From NCBI GenBank assembly GCA_016287865.1, contig JAEEXP010000009.1, positions 1-40,698 on the forward strand: DNA of 40,698 nt, given 5' to 3'. The position numbers and the translations under genes are program-made. This DNA comes from Caryophanales bacterium. GTDB taxonomy: Bacteria; Bacillota_I; Bacilli_A; Izemoplasmatales; UBA1188. Below the pieces are notes generated by a model that did no database searches, was not told where the DNA came from, and saw only the letters and a program-made list of their open reading frames with translations. Positions 33,953 to 40,698 of the stretch are shown here, piece after piece (position 1 is the stretch's first letter; every line of letters starts with the position of its first letter).

Positions 33953-33987
33953 TAATTTAAAGAGTCGTCCTTACGGGCGACTTTTTT
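33953..33987 (+). terminator. Terminator of the XRE gene, copy 2 of a direct repeat
   Basis: Same 35 bases as 32737-32771, with the stem at 33959-33970 and 33975-33986. It starts 3 bases after the XRE stop codon. Confidence 0.9.
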
Positions 33988-33995
33988 GTTATAAT
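33987..33995 (+). promoter_or_regulatory. Extended -10 promoter of the GNAT gene
   Basis: TGTTATAAT begins at the last T of the preceding terminator and lies 32 bases before the ATG at 34028. The would-be -35 region is inside the terminator hairpin and does not match consensus. Confidence 0.5.
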
Positions 33996-34027
33996 CATAT
34001 TAGATATTATTTATTGGAGAAACTAGT

Positions 34028-34549
34028 ATGATTCATTTAGAAAAGATAAAGTATGAAAATTATGAAGATGTACGCAACCTTCATGTATCAAAAGAACAAG
34101 AGACTTTTGTTGCAAGTAATATGACGAGCTTAGCCGATGCATATATAACATTAATGGATGAAGAACCCATTTTCACATTCGCAATATATAATGATGAAAC
34201 TGTTGTTGGTTTTATTATGATAGGATATGATGATGATTGGTCTGGAGAAGAGAGAGAAGATTGGTTAAATAGTCCTGAGTTTAAAGAATATAATGGCAAA
34301 AAGTATTATTATATCTGGCGTTTTATGATTGGAGAAGAATATCAAAAGAAAGGATATGGTAGAGAAGCTTTTAAGAAAGCATTAGAGTTTGTAAGAACTA
34401 AACCGTGCGGAGACGCTCAATATATTACATTATCTTATGAACCAGAAAATGTGGTGGCCAAAAAGTTATATGCATCATTTGGATTTGAAGAGAAGTTTAT
34501 TAAGTATCTTCATGAAGGTGATGAAGTAAGCGCAATATTAAAATTTTAA
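34028..34549 (+). CDS. GNAT-family N-acetyltransferase (BltD/spermidine-type likeness)
   Basis: 173 residues, a single GNAT domain. The acetyl-CoA pyrophosphate loop is EEYQKKGYGREAF (Q-x-x-G-x-G/A type), preceded by the strand YYYIWRFMIG. The later segment ITLSYEPENVVAKKLYASFG is the C-terminal motif common in diamine/polyamine acetyltransferases such as BltD. The substrate is therefore plausibly a polyamine or small amine, not proven. SD TTGGAGA just upstream. It has its own terminator, so it is a free-standing unit. Confidence 0.88.
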   Translation: MIHLEKIKYENYEDVRNLHVSKEQETFVASNMTSLADAYITLMDEEPIFTFAIYNDETVVGFIMIGYDDDWSGEEREDWLNSPEFKEYNGKKYYYIWRFMIGEEYQKKGYGREAFKKALEFVRTKPCGDAQYITLSYEPENVVAKKLYASFGFEEKFIKYLHEGDEVSAILKF

Positions 34550-34581
34550 TTGTTTAATCTATTTATGAGTTTAAATAATAT

Positions 34582-34611
34582 AAAGACCTACTTGTACGAT
34601 AGGTCTTTTTT
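34582..34611 (+). terminator. Intrinsic terminator of the GNAT gene
   Basis: AAAGACCTA (34582-34590) pairs with TAGGTCTTT (34600-34608) around a 9-base loop, then a T run to 34611. The AAAGACC...GGTCTTT core is shared with the two later terminators. Confidence 0.87.
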
Positions 34612-34614
34612 ATT

Positions 34615-34647
34615 TGATATATGCTATCATATATGATATCATATAAT
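34615..34647 (+). promoter_or_regulatory. Palindromic operator over the -10 box of the RHH-MNT gene
   Basis: Repeated TGATA/TATCA half-sites: TGATA (34615-34619), TATCA (34625-34629) and TGATATCA (34634-34641). Two overlapping perfect 14-bp palindromes result (34625-34638 and 34631-34644). The second runs into TATAAT (34642-34647), the likely -10. Closely spaced short palindromes are the usual target of ribbon-helix-helix repressors, and the gene just downstream appears to encode one. Confidence 0.65.
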
Positions 34648-34661
34648 TAGAGGTAAGATAA

Positions 34662-35117
34662 ATGACAAGTAAAAAGATTGAATACATTGGCGAATATAAT
34701 AAAGAAAACTACAAAACTTTCCTATTACGTATTAAAAAAAGCAAAAAAGAAATATTAGATAAATTAGAGTCAGTGTTAAATAAAAATGGATATATTACTG
34801 GTTTAATTTTAGATGATATTAACCCTGAAATACTTACTATCAAACAAATTAAAGAAAGAATTAAACCAGTGATAGAAAAACACCACATAAAAGATGTGTA
34901 TCTTTTTGGAAGTTATGCAAGAGGAGAAGCAACAAGAGATAGTGATGTTGATATATATTGTGATAAAGGTGATGCTGATACACTTTTTAAAATGAGTTCA
35001 TTAAAAGAAGAACTTGAAAATGCTTTAAATAAAATTGTTGATATAGTAACAATTGGATCACAAATAGATGATTACTTTAAAAAACAATTAGAAGAGGATA
35101 TGATTAAAATATATTGA
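34662..35117 (+). CDS. RHH-like domain fused to MNT nucleotidyltransferase
   Basis: 151 residues. The C-terminal part (about 65-151) is a minimal nucleotidyltransferase: YLFGSYARGEATRDSDVDIY carries the GSx(n)DxD active site, and a later Asp lies in NKIVDIVTIG. Such MNT proteins are known as antitoxins that AMPylate HEPN toxins. The N-terminal ~55 residues (NKENYKTFLLRIKKSKKEIL, then two helices) look like an Arc/MetJ-type ribbon-helix-helix DNA-binding domain. No HEPN gene is next to it: upstream is the GNAT gene and downstream a minus-strand lipoprotein. Start ATG 34662 follows AGAGG. The RHH assignment is by eye, the MNT assignment firm. Confidence 0.85.
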   Translation: MTSKKIEYIGEYNKENYKTFLLRIKKSKKEILDKLESVLNKNGYITGLILDDINPEILTIKQIKERIKPVIEKHHIKDVYLFGSYARGEATRDSDVDIYCDKGDADTLFKMSSLKEELENALNKIVDIVTIGSQIDDYFKKQLEEDMIKIY

Positions 35118-35135
35118 TAAAGCATTAAAAATCAT

Positions 35136-35170
35136 AAAAAAGACCATGAATTGAATCGTGGTCTTTTTTT
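35136..35170. terminator. Bidirectional terminator between MNT and lipoprotein genes
   Basis: AGACCATG (35141-35148) pairs with CGTGGTCT (35157-35164, one G-T pair), flanked by A6 and T7 runs. It serves converging genes. 29 bases (35137-35165) match 35786-35814 at 25 positions in the same orientation. Confidence 0.87.
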
Positions 35171-35171
35171 A

Positions 35172-35681
35172 TTATGCAGTAACCTTTATTGATTTAGCAT
35201 ATTCCATGAAATCACTAGATAGTTTTTCAAAATCTTTCTTTAAACTAGCAAAGTTCATGATATATACGTTATCACCAGCCACTTTAACAACAAGCATATA
35301 TGAATACTCAATTTTGTTTACTGTGTTATCGTAATAGAGCCAAGCGAACTCTGTTCCATCATTTCCTTTTTCTACTAAAGAATAATCAGCAGGCTTTTTA
35401 TTGTATTGTAAATATTCATCATTTCTTAATTTGTCTGCATAACCTTGTGGATCATTATATTGACAAAGTATTGGATAATCTTGTTTTTTATTTTTATTAG
35501 CCATAAACATTGCCTTTCTAGAAAGATAATACACTAAAGCATTATCTGCCTTTCTTTCTTTAAAGCTTGTTGGAAGTGTAATTGTAACACCTTCCTTAGT
35601 GAATTCTTTTGTTTTTGTTTCACACGCTACTAATGTAATAGTCATGCAAACAAGTAAAATTAATTGCATAATTTTCTTCAT
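35172..35681 (-). CDS. Putative lipoprotein, PsbP/DUF1795-like
   Basis: 169 residues from the ATG at 35681. The GGGGG-type SD is upstream of it, and a longer frame from 35696 would start at that SD. A signal peptide with lipobox (TLVAC) gives Cys20 as the lipidated residue. The mature domain begins VTITLPTSFKERK and continues with mixed strands and helices ending DFMEYAKSI. This beta-alpha pattern resembles small PsbP/Mog1-like (DUF1795) lipoproteins of Firmicutes; that family link is tentative. Role unknown. The gene is flanked by two similar terminator hairpins in direct orientation. Confidence 0.82.
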   Translation of the reverse strand: MKKIMQLILLVCMTITLVACETKTKEFTKEGVTITLPTSFKERKADNALVYYLSRKAMFMANKNKKQDYPILCQYNDPQGYADKLRNDEYLQYNKKPADYSLVEKGNDGTEFAWLYYDNTVNKIEYSYMLVVKVAGDNVYIMNFASLKKDFEKLSSDFMEYAKSIKVTA

Positions 35682-35705
35682 TTTATAAACCCCCAAACCT
35701 TGAAT

Positions 35706-35734
35706 ATTATAACGCCTAAACGTTAAAATGTAAC
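35706..35734 (-). promoter_or_regulatory. Probable promoter of the lipoprotein gene
   Basis: On the minus strand, GTTACA (plus coordinates 35729-35734) and TATAAT (35706-35711), spacer 17. The spacer includes a 5-bp inverted repeat (TAACG...CGTTA, 35710-35725) that might be an operator. Confidence 0.55.
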
Positions 35735-35785
35735 ACTAAATTTAGACATTTTTTGATAATTAATGGGAGGGGGTAAAAATATAAG

Positions 35786-35814
35786 AAAAAGACCACGAAA
35801 TTCATCGTGGTCTT
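35786..35814 (-). terminator. Terminator of the NRPS gene
   Basis: A perfect 10-bp stem AAGACCACGA (35789-35798) / TCGTGGTCTT (35805-35814), with a T run on the minus strand from 35790-35786. It begins 8 bases past the NRPS stop. Confidence 0.87.
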
Positions 35815-35821
35815 ATAATTT

Positions 35822-38800
35822 TTAGATATCTTCTCTATCAAAGAATCCAAGTGATTCAAGTGATTCAATTGCCTTAATTAGATAGTCGAAGTCAGTTATA
35901 GGCCATCTATATCCAAGTCTATATAAAGCCTTAACTGTGAATGTAATATCTGATTGAATGAGATCACGTGTATGGTTGTCACCACTATCATATGAGAATA
36001 GAGTTGATATCATCATACTTTGTTTATCATCCTTCATAGCTTCACTAACAGCTTTATTGAATTCTTCCATATTTACTTTATCGATTTTTATTCCGGCTAA
36101 GTTCATAGCGTCTATTACGTCACCCATTTGAACTTGATGTGAGTTCATACTATGGAATACTGTGAACTTGCTTGGAGTAGTAGAAAGAAGAAGAATTGTC
36201 TTAGCGATTTCATCGATAGGTGAGAAGTCAATCTTACTATCTAATAGAGGGATTGGGAATTTGCCAAGTACTTTATAACCCTTAAGAGTCTTCATGAATG
36301 CATTAGTGATACTGTTGATTTGGAATTCACCATCACTTTGTCTACTCATAAGGTTACCAACTCTAACAATCTTACCATCTAGTTCGCCTTTTTCAACAGC
36401 GTTTAATATAGCTTCTTCAGCTTTAAACTTAGAATTAACGTATTTATTAGATAAGTCTTGTCCGAAGAATAATTGATTTTCTTTCATTAGATAAGATTCA
36501 TCAAACTTATGGTCTAAGTTTTCACCAGCTACTGATAAAGTAGATACTTGAACGAGTCTAGCTTTTTTAGCTTTTGCAACATTAATTAAGTTTTCTACGC
36601 CATGGAAGTTAATTCTTTCAATAATATCATCTTTAGCAAAGTGTTTTACACAAGCTGCAGCATTAATGATAGTATCAAATTCGTAATCTTTTAGTGACTC
36701 TGTGAGTCCACTATCAGTAATATCTCCATTTATTACTGTGACATATTCTTTGATTTCATCTTCGAGAGGTGAATCAAAATAATACATTGCCATACCCTTA
36801 AGTCTTAATAGTGGATCAGCATCTTTACCCCTAATTAAAACAAGTGTTTTAATCTTATTCTTTAGGAGTTCTCTAAATATATGAACTCCAAGGAATCCAG
36901 TAGCACCGGTTAAAAGAACTGTGCCGAGTTCTCTTTCCCTTTTAATTTCATCAACATATTTAATATCATTATATTCAAGTGATTTTAGTGTTGGAGTTTC
37001 AGCATCATCAACGATTACTTCAACCTTTTCTTCTTTAACATTCTTTCTTGATTCAATTAATTTAGCGAGTTCTCTTGGAGAAGGATTATCAAATACATCC
37101 TTATAAGCAATTTGGTATCCCTTATTTAATGCGTGCATTACAACTTTAGCAGCAGTTAAAGAAGTACCACCAATATCAAAGAAGCTATCAGTCGCAGATA
37201 TCTTATCTTGACCTAAAACATCATGATAGATTTCTGCGATACTCTTTTCAAGAGGTGTAGATGGTTTAACATAATCACTCTTACTTTCTTGGAATACTGG
37301 TTGAGGGAGCGCTCTCTTATTAACTTTTTGGTTTTGGTTTAGAGGGATAGACTCAAGTTGCATAATTGATGGTGGAATCATATATGGAGGTTTTCTTTCG
37401 CCAATAAACGCTTTGAGTTTATCTATATTAATAAATTTATCAGAAGTGAAGTATGCGGCAAGGAACATTCCGCCAGATTGTTCGTCTTTAAATGCTTGAA
37501 CAGTTACATCTTTAATGTCAGGGAATTCTCTAATTACCATTTCAACTTCAGTTAATTCAATACGGAATCCTCTAATCTTAACTTGACCATCATTTCTACC
37601 AATAAAGTCAATAGCTCCGTTATTAAGTCTTCTAACTACGTCACCAGTTCTATATACTCTTTCAAATCCTGGATCATTTGAGAATGGATTCTTAACAAAT
37701 GTAGTCTTAGTCTTTTCTTCTTGGTTTAGATAACCTTTACCTACACCAAATCCCGAGATAAGAAGTTCACCCATACAACCAACCGGAACTTCTTTGAAAG
37801 AAGAATCTACAACGTATAGTCTATAGTTATCAAGAGGCTTTCCGATTGGGATTCTATCATACTCTTTATCATATAATTGAGTAGTTGAGAAGATAGTACA
37901 TTCGGTTGGTCCATATCCATTATAGAAGTTATAAGAAGGGAGTTTAGTTACTGGAGCTAACTTTTCACCACCAACTGAAAGATTCTTAAGGCTATAACAT
38001 GATTCGTGTTCCTCAGCAAACATTCTACCTACTTGAGTAGTCATGAATGAATGAGATACTTTATTCTCTCCAAAGTATTCTTTGAGTTCATCTAAGTTCA
38101 TTCTCATATCTTCAGGAACGATACATACAGCTGCACCACTAGTTAGTGCAGGATATAAATCCATCATGCAGGCATCAAATCCAAATCCTGCATAAGCTGA
38201 AACTACTGATTGAGGAGTCAAGTTATAGTAACGTCTATACCAATGACAGAAGTTAACTAAGTTGAATTGAGTAAGCATTACGCCTTTTGGAGTACCAGTA
38301 GTACCTGATGTATAAAGAAGAATCATTAAATCATCTGGCTCAGGTCCATTAAATGAATCATTTGCCTTAGGTAAATTATTAAAGTCTTCAGTTAAAAGAA
38401 CTGGAAGAGTATTATTAGGAATATGAGATAAGAGATCTTTATCTGAAATGATATAAGAAGCAGAAGCATCTTTAATCATAAATTCAAGTCTTTCAACAGG
38501 ATAAGATGAGTCTAGTGGCTGATATGCAGCACCAGTTTTCATTACACCAAGTGGACATAAAACCATATTAAGAGATCTCTTAACCATTACTGATACAACT
38601 TTGCCTCTTCCTATATTCTTACTCTTAAGGAATTGGGCTATTTTATCGGATAATTTATCAACCTCTTTATAAGTTAATTTTTGTTTATCATAGATAACTG
38701 CAGTATTGTCTGGATACTTTTTAGCCATCTCTTTAAACAGTTTCACAAGAGTAGTTTTTTCAACCTTAACATCAGTCTTATTGAAACTATCTAATTCTTC

Positions 38801-40698
38801 TTTATTCTCCTTAGATAGTAGTGAAATATCTTCTGGTTTTTCGTTATTGATTAAACCATTAAATGAGAGAACCATTGCGTTAGTTAATGATCTAACGCTC
38901 CATTCCTCATACTTATTAGAATCATATTCAATACCAATTTCATATCCCTTATCTGTCTCGGATATAGCGACAAGGATTGAAGATTTTACTTGGTTATTTG
39001 ATAGAAGTTCCATATGTGGTGATTTCTTATTATCAATCACGAAGCCAGTTCCTATCTTTCCTTCATAGACAAATAGAATATCCGCTCTAACCTCAAGGTC
39101 ATGAGCTATTTCCATAAATCCATAAATATCATTGGCCATACTCTTCTTTAATTGAGATGCGGTTTGAGAAACATATTCAGCACCAGTAGAAGGTGTGAAA
39201 GGTTCAAGCACAACTGGAAGAGTATGAACGAACATACCTACTGATCTATTCATCTTTACATCATTTCTACCATTATATACAGTCGTAAAGATGGCATCTT
39301 TCCTATTTAAGAATCTTGATAAAGCAAGACCAAATGATGAAATCCATAAAGCATTTATAGTTGTCTTATTATTTTTGAGGAATGATTCAACCTTATCTTG
39401 TTTAACATCTATATTTATTTTGAATTCACCTTTTGGTGCATCTTTAAGATTGTGATCATTTACTGGAAGACAATCTATATCACGTCCATCAAGAAGATTT
39501 CTATACCATTCTTTTGCGTCTTCTAAAATCTTACCTTGATGTCTCTTTTCTTCATCAAGAGCAATTTCAAATTCAGTATATGTTTCTTTTTCTATCTCTT
39601 TTCCTTCATATAAAGATGCGATATCTTTAAGAATGATTTCAACTGATTCACCATCAAATACAATGTGATGAGCATCAAAGAAGAAGTAATTTGATTTTCC
39701 TTTAATGATATAAGCTCTATAAAGTGGATCTTTTAATAAATCAAATGGTTTAACTAACTTTTCCGGATTTATATCATCGATAATATCAATTAATACATCG
39801 TCATCATCACGGCGTTCAGCCCTGATGCTTCCATCTTCTTTGGTGATTAATCTCATCTTTAAATATGGATGAGCATTAATTGCCTTCTTAAATGCATCCT
39901 TAAACTTATTGATTTCAATTCCTTGAGGAAGTTCAATTAATAAAGGAAGATTATAAATAGTTGTGTCAGGGTGAGCTAGTACTTCAGTTAAGATACCCTT
40001 TTGAGACATGGTTAATGGATAATCCTTTTGGATAGCGTAAGTTACATCTTCATCCTTGTTTTTGCTAGTTACATATTCAATAAGTTCACTAATAGTTGGA
40101 TATATATCAAGCTCATTAAGTCTAATTGATACACCAAACTCTTGAGCTAGTTTAGATACAAATTGCATTGCACCTAATGATGTGAGACCAGCCTCATTAA
40201 AGTCTGTTGTCACACCGAATTCTTTATAACCTAATATATTAGATAATAAATCATAAGCAATTTGCTCATTATTGTTTCTTGGGGCAATAATTTCATTTGC
40301 CATAATATTTGGTTCTGGAAGTGCCTTTCTATTTATCTTTCCATTTGGTGTCATAGGCATTTCATCTAGACACACATAAACAGATGGAACCATATATTCA
40401 GTTAAGCTTTCAGCGAGTTTCTTTTTAAGTTTCTTTTCATCAATCTTAGTAGAAGAAGTATAGTATAGAACAAGAAGATTCTTTTTAACTTCTGCGGCAG
40501 CTTGTTTAATTCCATTGTATTGGCAAGCACAGTTTTCAATTTCGCCAAGCTCAATACGGAATCCACGAAGTTTAACTTGGAAGTCGATACGACCCATGTA
40601 TTCAAGTTTACCTTCTTTGTTGTATCTTGCAAGGTCTCCTGTGTGATACATTTTAGATCCCTTCATGAATGTACAAGGAGCAAATCTTTCATTTGTTA
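35822..40698 (-). CDS. Non-ribosomal peptide synthetase, (A)-PCP-C-A-PCP-R (5' end outside window)
   Basis: At least 1,625 codons; the frame is open to the window edge, so the first visible Met (40666) is internal. Numbering from that Met: end of a first adenylation domain (1-120; MYHTGDLARY, GRIDFQVKLRGFRIEL, PNGKINRKAL); carrier protein 1 with Ser163 (GLTSLGAM); condensation domain (about 205-620) with intact HHIVFDG at 333-339; complete adenylation domain 2 (about 636-1122; LYTSGTTGTPKG at 784-795, NGYGPTE); carrier protein 2 with Ser1169 (DIGGTSL); and a terminal reductase (about 1240-1614) with GATGFLG (1254-1260) and catalytic Tyr1399/Lys1403 (YVNSK). No epimerase or thioesterase is present. 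The reductase should release an aldehyde or alcohol using NADPH. By-eye specificity residues of A2 read D-A-M-F-S-G-G-I-F-K, suggesting a hydrophobic residue. Confidence 0.95.
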   Translation of the reverse strand, partial: TNERFAPCTFMKGSKMYHTGDLARYNKEGKLEYMGRIDFQVKLRGFRIELGEIENCACQYNGIKQAAAEVKKNLLVLYYTSSTKIDEKKLKKKLAESLTEYMVPSVYVCLDEMPMTPNGKINRKALPEPNIMANEIIAPRNNNEQIAYDLLSNILGYKEFGVTTDFNEAGLTSLGAMQFVSKLAQEFGVSIRLNELDIYPTISELIEYVTSKNKDEDVTYAIQKDYPLTMSQKGILTEVLAHPDTTIYNLPLLIELPQGIEINKFKDAFKKAINAHPYLKMRLITKEDGSIRAERRDDDDVLIDIIDDINPEKLVKPFDLLKDPLYRAYIIKGKSNYFFFDAHHIVFDGESVEIILKDIASLYEGKEIEKETYTEFEIALDEEKRHQGKILEDAKEWYRNLLDGRDIDCLPVNDHNLKDAPKGEFKINIDVKQDKVESFLKNNKTTINALWISSFGLALSRFLNRKDAIFTTVYNGRNDVKMNRSVGMFVHTLPVVLEPFTPSTGAEYVSQTASQLKKSMANDIYGFMEIAHDLEVRADILFVYEGKIGTGFVIDNKKSPHMELLSNNQVKSSILVAISETDKGYEIGIEYDSNKYEEWSVRSLTNAMVLSFNGLINNEKPEDISLLSKENKEELDSFNKTDVKVEKTTLVKLFKEMAKKYPDNTAVIYDKQKLTYKEVDKLSDKIAQFLKSKNIGRGKVVSVMVKRSLNMVLCPLGVMKTGAAYQPLDSSYPVERLEFMIKDASASYIISDKDLLSHIPNNTLPVLLTEDFNNLPKANDSFNGPEPDDLMILLYTSGTTGTPKGVMLTQFNLVNFCHWYRRYYNLTPQSVVSAYAGFGFDACMMDLYPALTSGAAVCIVPEDMRMNLDELKEYFGENKVSHSFMTTQVGRMFAEEHESCYSLKNLSVGGEKLAPVTKLPSYNFYNGYGPTECTIFSTTQLYDKEYDRIPIGKPLDNYRLYVVDSSFKEVPVGCMGELLISGFGVGKGYLNQEEKTKTTFVKNPFSNDPGFERVYRTGDVVRRLNNGAIDFIGRNDGQVKIRGFRIELTEVEMVIREFPDIKDVTVQAFKDEQSGGMFLAAYFTSDKFINIDKLKAFIGERKPPYMIPPSIMQLESIPLNQNQKVNKRALPQPVFQESKSDYVKPSTPLEKSIAEIYHDVLGQDKISATDSFFDIGGTSLTAAKVVMHALNKGYQIAYKDVFDNPSPRELAKLIESRKNVKEEKVEVIVDDAETPTLKSLEYNDIKYVDEIKRERELGTVLLTGATGFLGVHIFRELLKNKIKTLVLIRGKDADPLLRLKGMAMYYFDSPLEDEIKEYVTVINGDITDSGLTESLKDYEFDTIINAAACVKHFAKDDIIERINFHGVENLINVAKAKKARLVQVSTLSVAGENLDHKFDESYLMKENQLFFGQDLSNKYVNSKFKAEEAILNAVEKGELDGKIVRVGNLMSRQSDGEFQINSITNAFMKTLKGYKVLGKFPIPLLDSKIDFSPIDEIAKTILLLSTTPSKFTVFHSMNSHQVQMGDVIDAMNLAGIKIDKVNMEEFNKAVSEAMKDDKQSMMISTLFSYDSGDNHTRDLIQSDITFTVKALYRLGYRWPITDFDYLIKAIESLESLGFFDREDI

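Noticed and set aside
35765-35773. GGGAGGGGG as a G-quadruplex
   Set aside because: Only two G runs are present, so no intramolecular quadruplex can form; it is more like an orphan ribosome-binding site.

Overview
The window is about 40.7 kb of AT-rich DNA (roughly 30% GC by eye). It comes from a low-GC Gram-positive bacterium, most likely of the class Bacilli in the broad sense (Erysipelotrichia, RF39 or Acholeplasma-like relatives), possibly gut-associated. Supporting evidence is the DnaB/DnaI-type helicase-loading pair, WhiA, RqcH and PepV homologues, the rpsF-ssb-rpsR operon and strong Shine-Dalgarno sequences. TGA is used as a stop codon (for example at 9792 and 25122), so this is not a code-4 mollicute. 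I cannot place it to genus.

Layout. 1-6.5 kb: the 3' part of uvrA, then lgt-whiA, a single-pass membrane protein with a thioredoxin-like look, and the RNA-binding protein Tex. 6.5-9.8 kb: tRNA-Ser(GCU), an autoregulated TetR/DUF998 membrane-protein pair and an NSS sodium symporter. 9.9-16 kb: an ABC-type ATPase/FtsX permease pair, a minus-strand ATP-grasp ligase, a DUF4097 lipoprotein and a minus-strand TetR regulator. 16.1-29.4 kb: a tightly packed run of eleven co-directional genes: CcpA-like regulator, tyrS, pepV, trmB, coaX, polA, a fused mutM-coaE, a small unknown gene, dnaB, dnaI and thrS. Their spacing (overlaps or gaps under 15 bp, no visible terminator) suggests one long transcription unit mixing translation, CoA synthesis, DNA repair and replication initiation. 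29.4-32.8 kb: rqcH (minus), a zinc-ribbon membrane protein and rpsF-ssb-rpsR with a candidate S6:S18 leader.

32.8-35.8 kb is accessory. Four single-gene units (XRE-TPR regulator, GNAT acetyltransferase, RHH-nucleotidyltransferase fusion, minus-strand lipoprotein) are each bounded by hairpin terminators. Two of these units are flanked by identical or near-identical terminator copies in direct orientation. From 35.8 kb to the window edge (minus strand) lies the 3' part of a large non-ribosomal peptide synthetase ending in a thioester-reductase domain. It is an assembly line expected to release a peptide aldehyde or alcohol, like those known from gut Clostridia.

No stretch longer than 300 bases lacks a gene. 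The largest gaps are 8031-8252, 15972-16178 and 9795-9985, and their contents are listed. I saw no CRISPR array, insertion sequence, rRNA, T-box or replication origin. Most of the window is ordinary housekeeping sequence. The most interesting items are the reductase-terminated NRPS, the MutM-CoaE fusion, the terminator-flanked gene cassettes and the RHH-MNT fusion with its palindromic operator.
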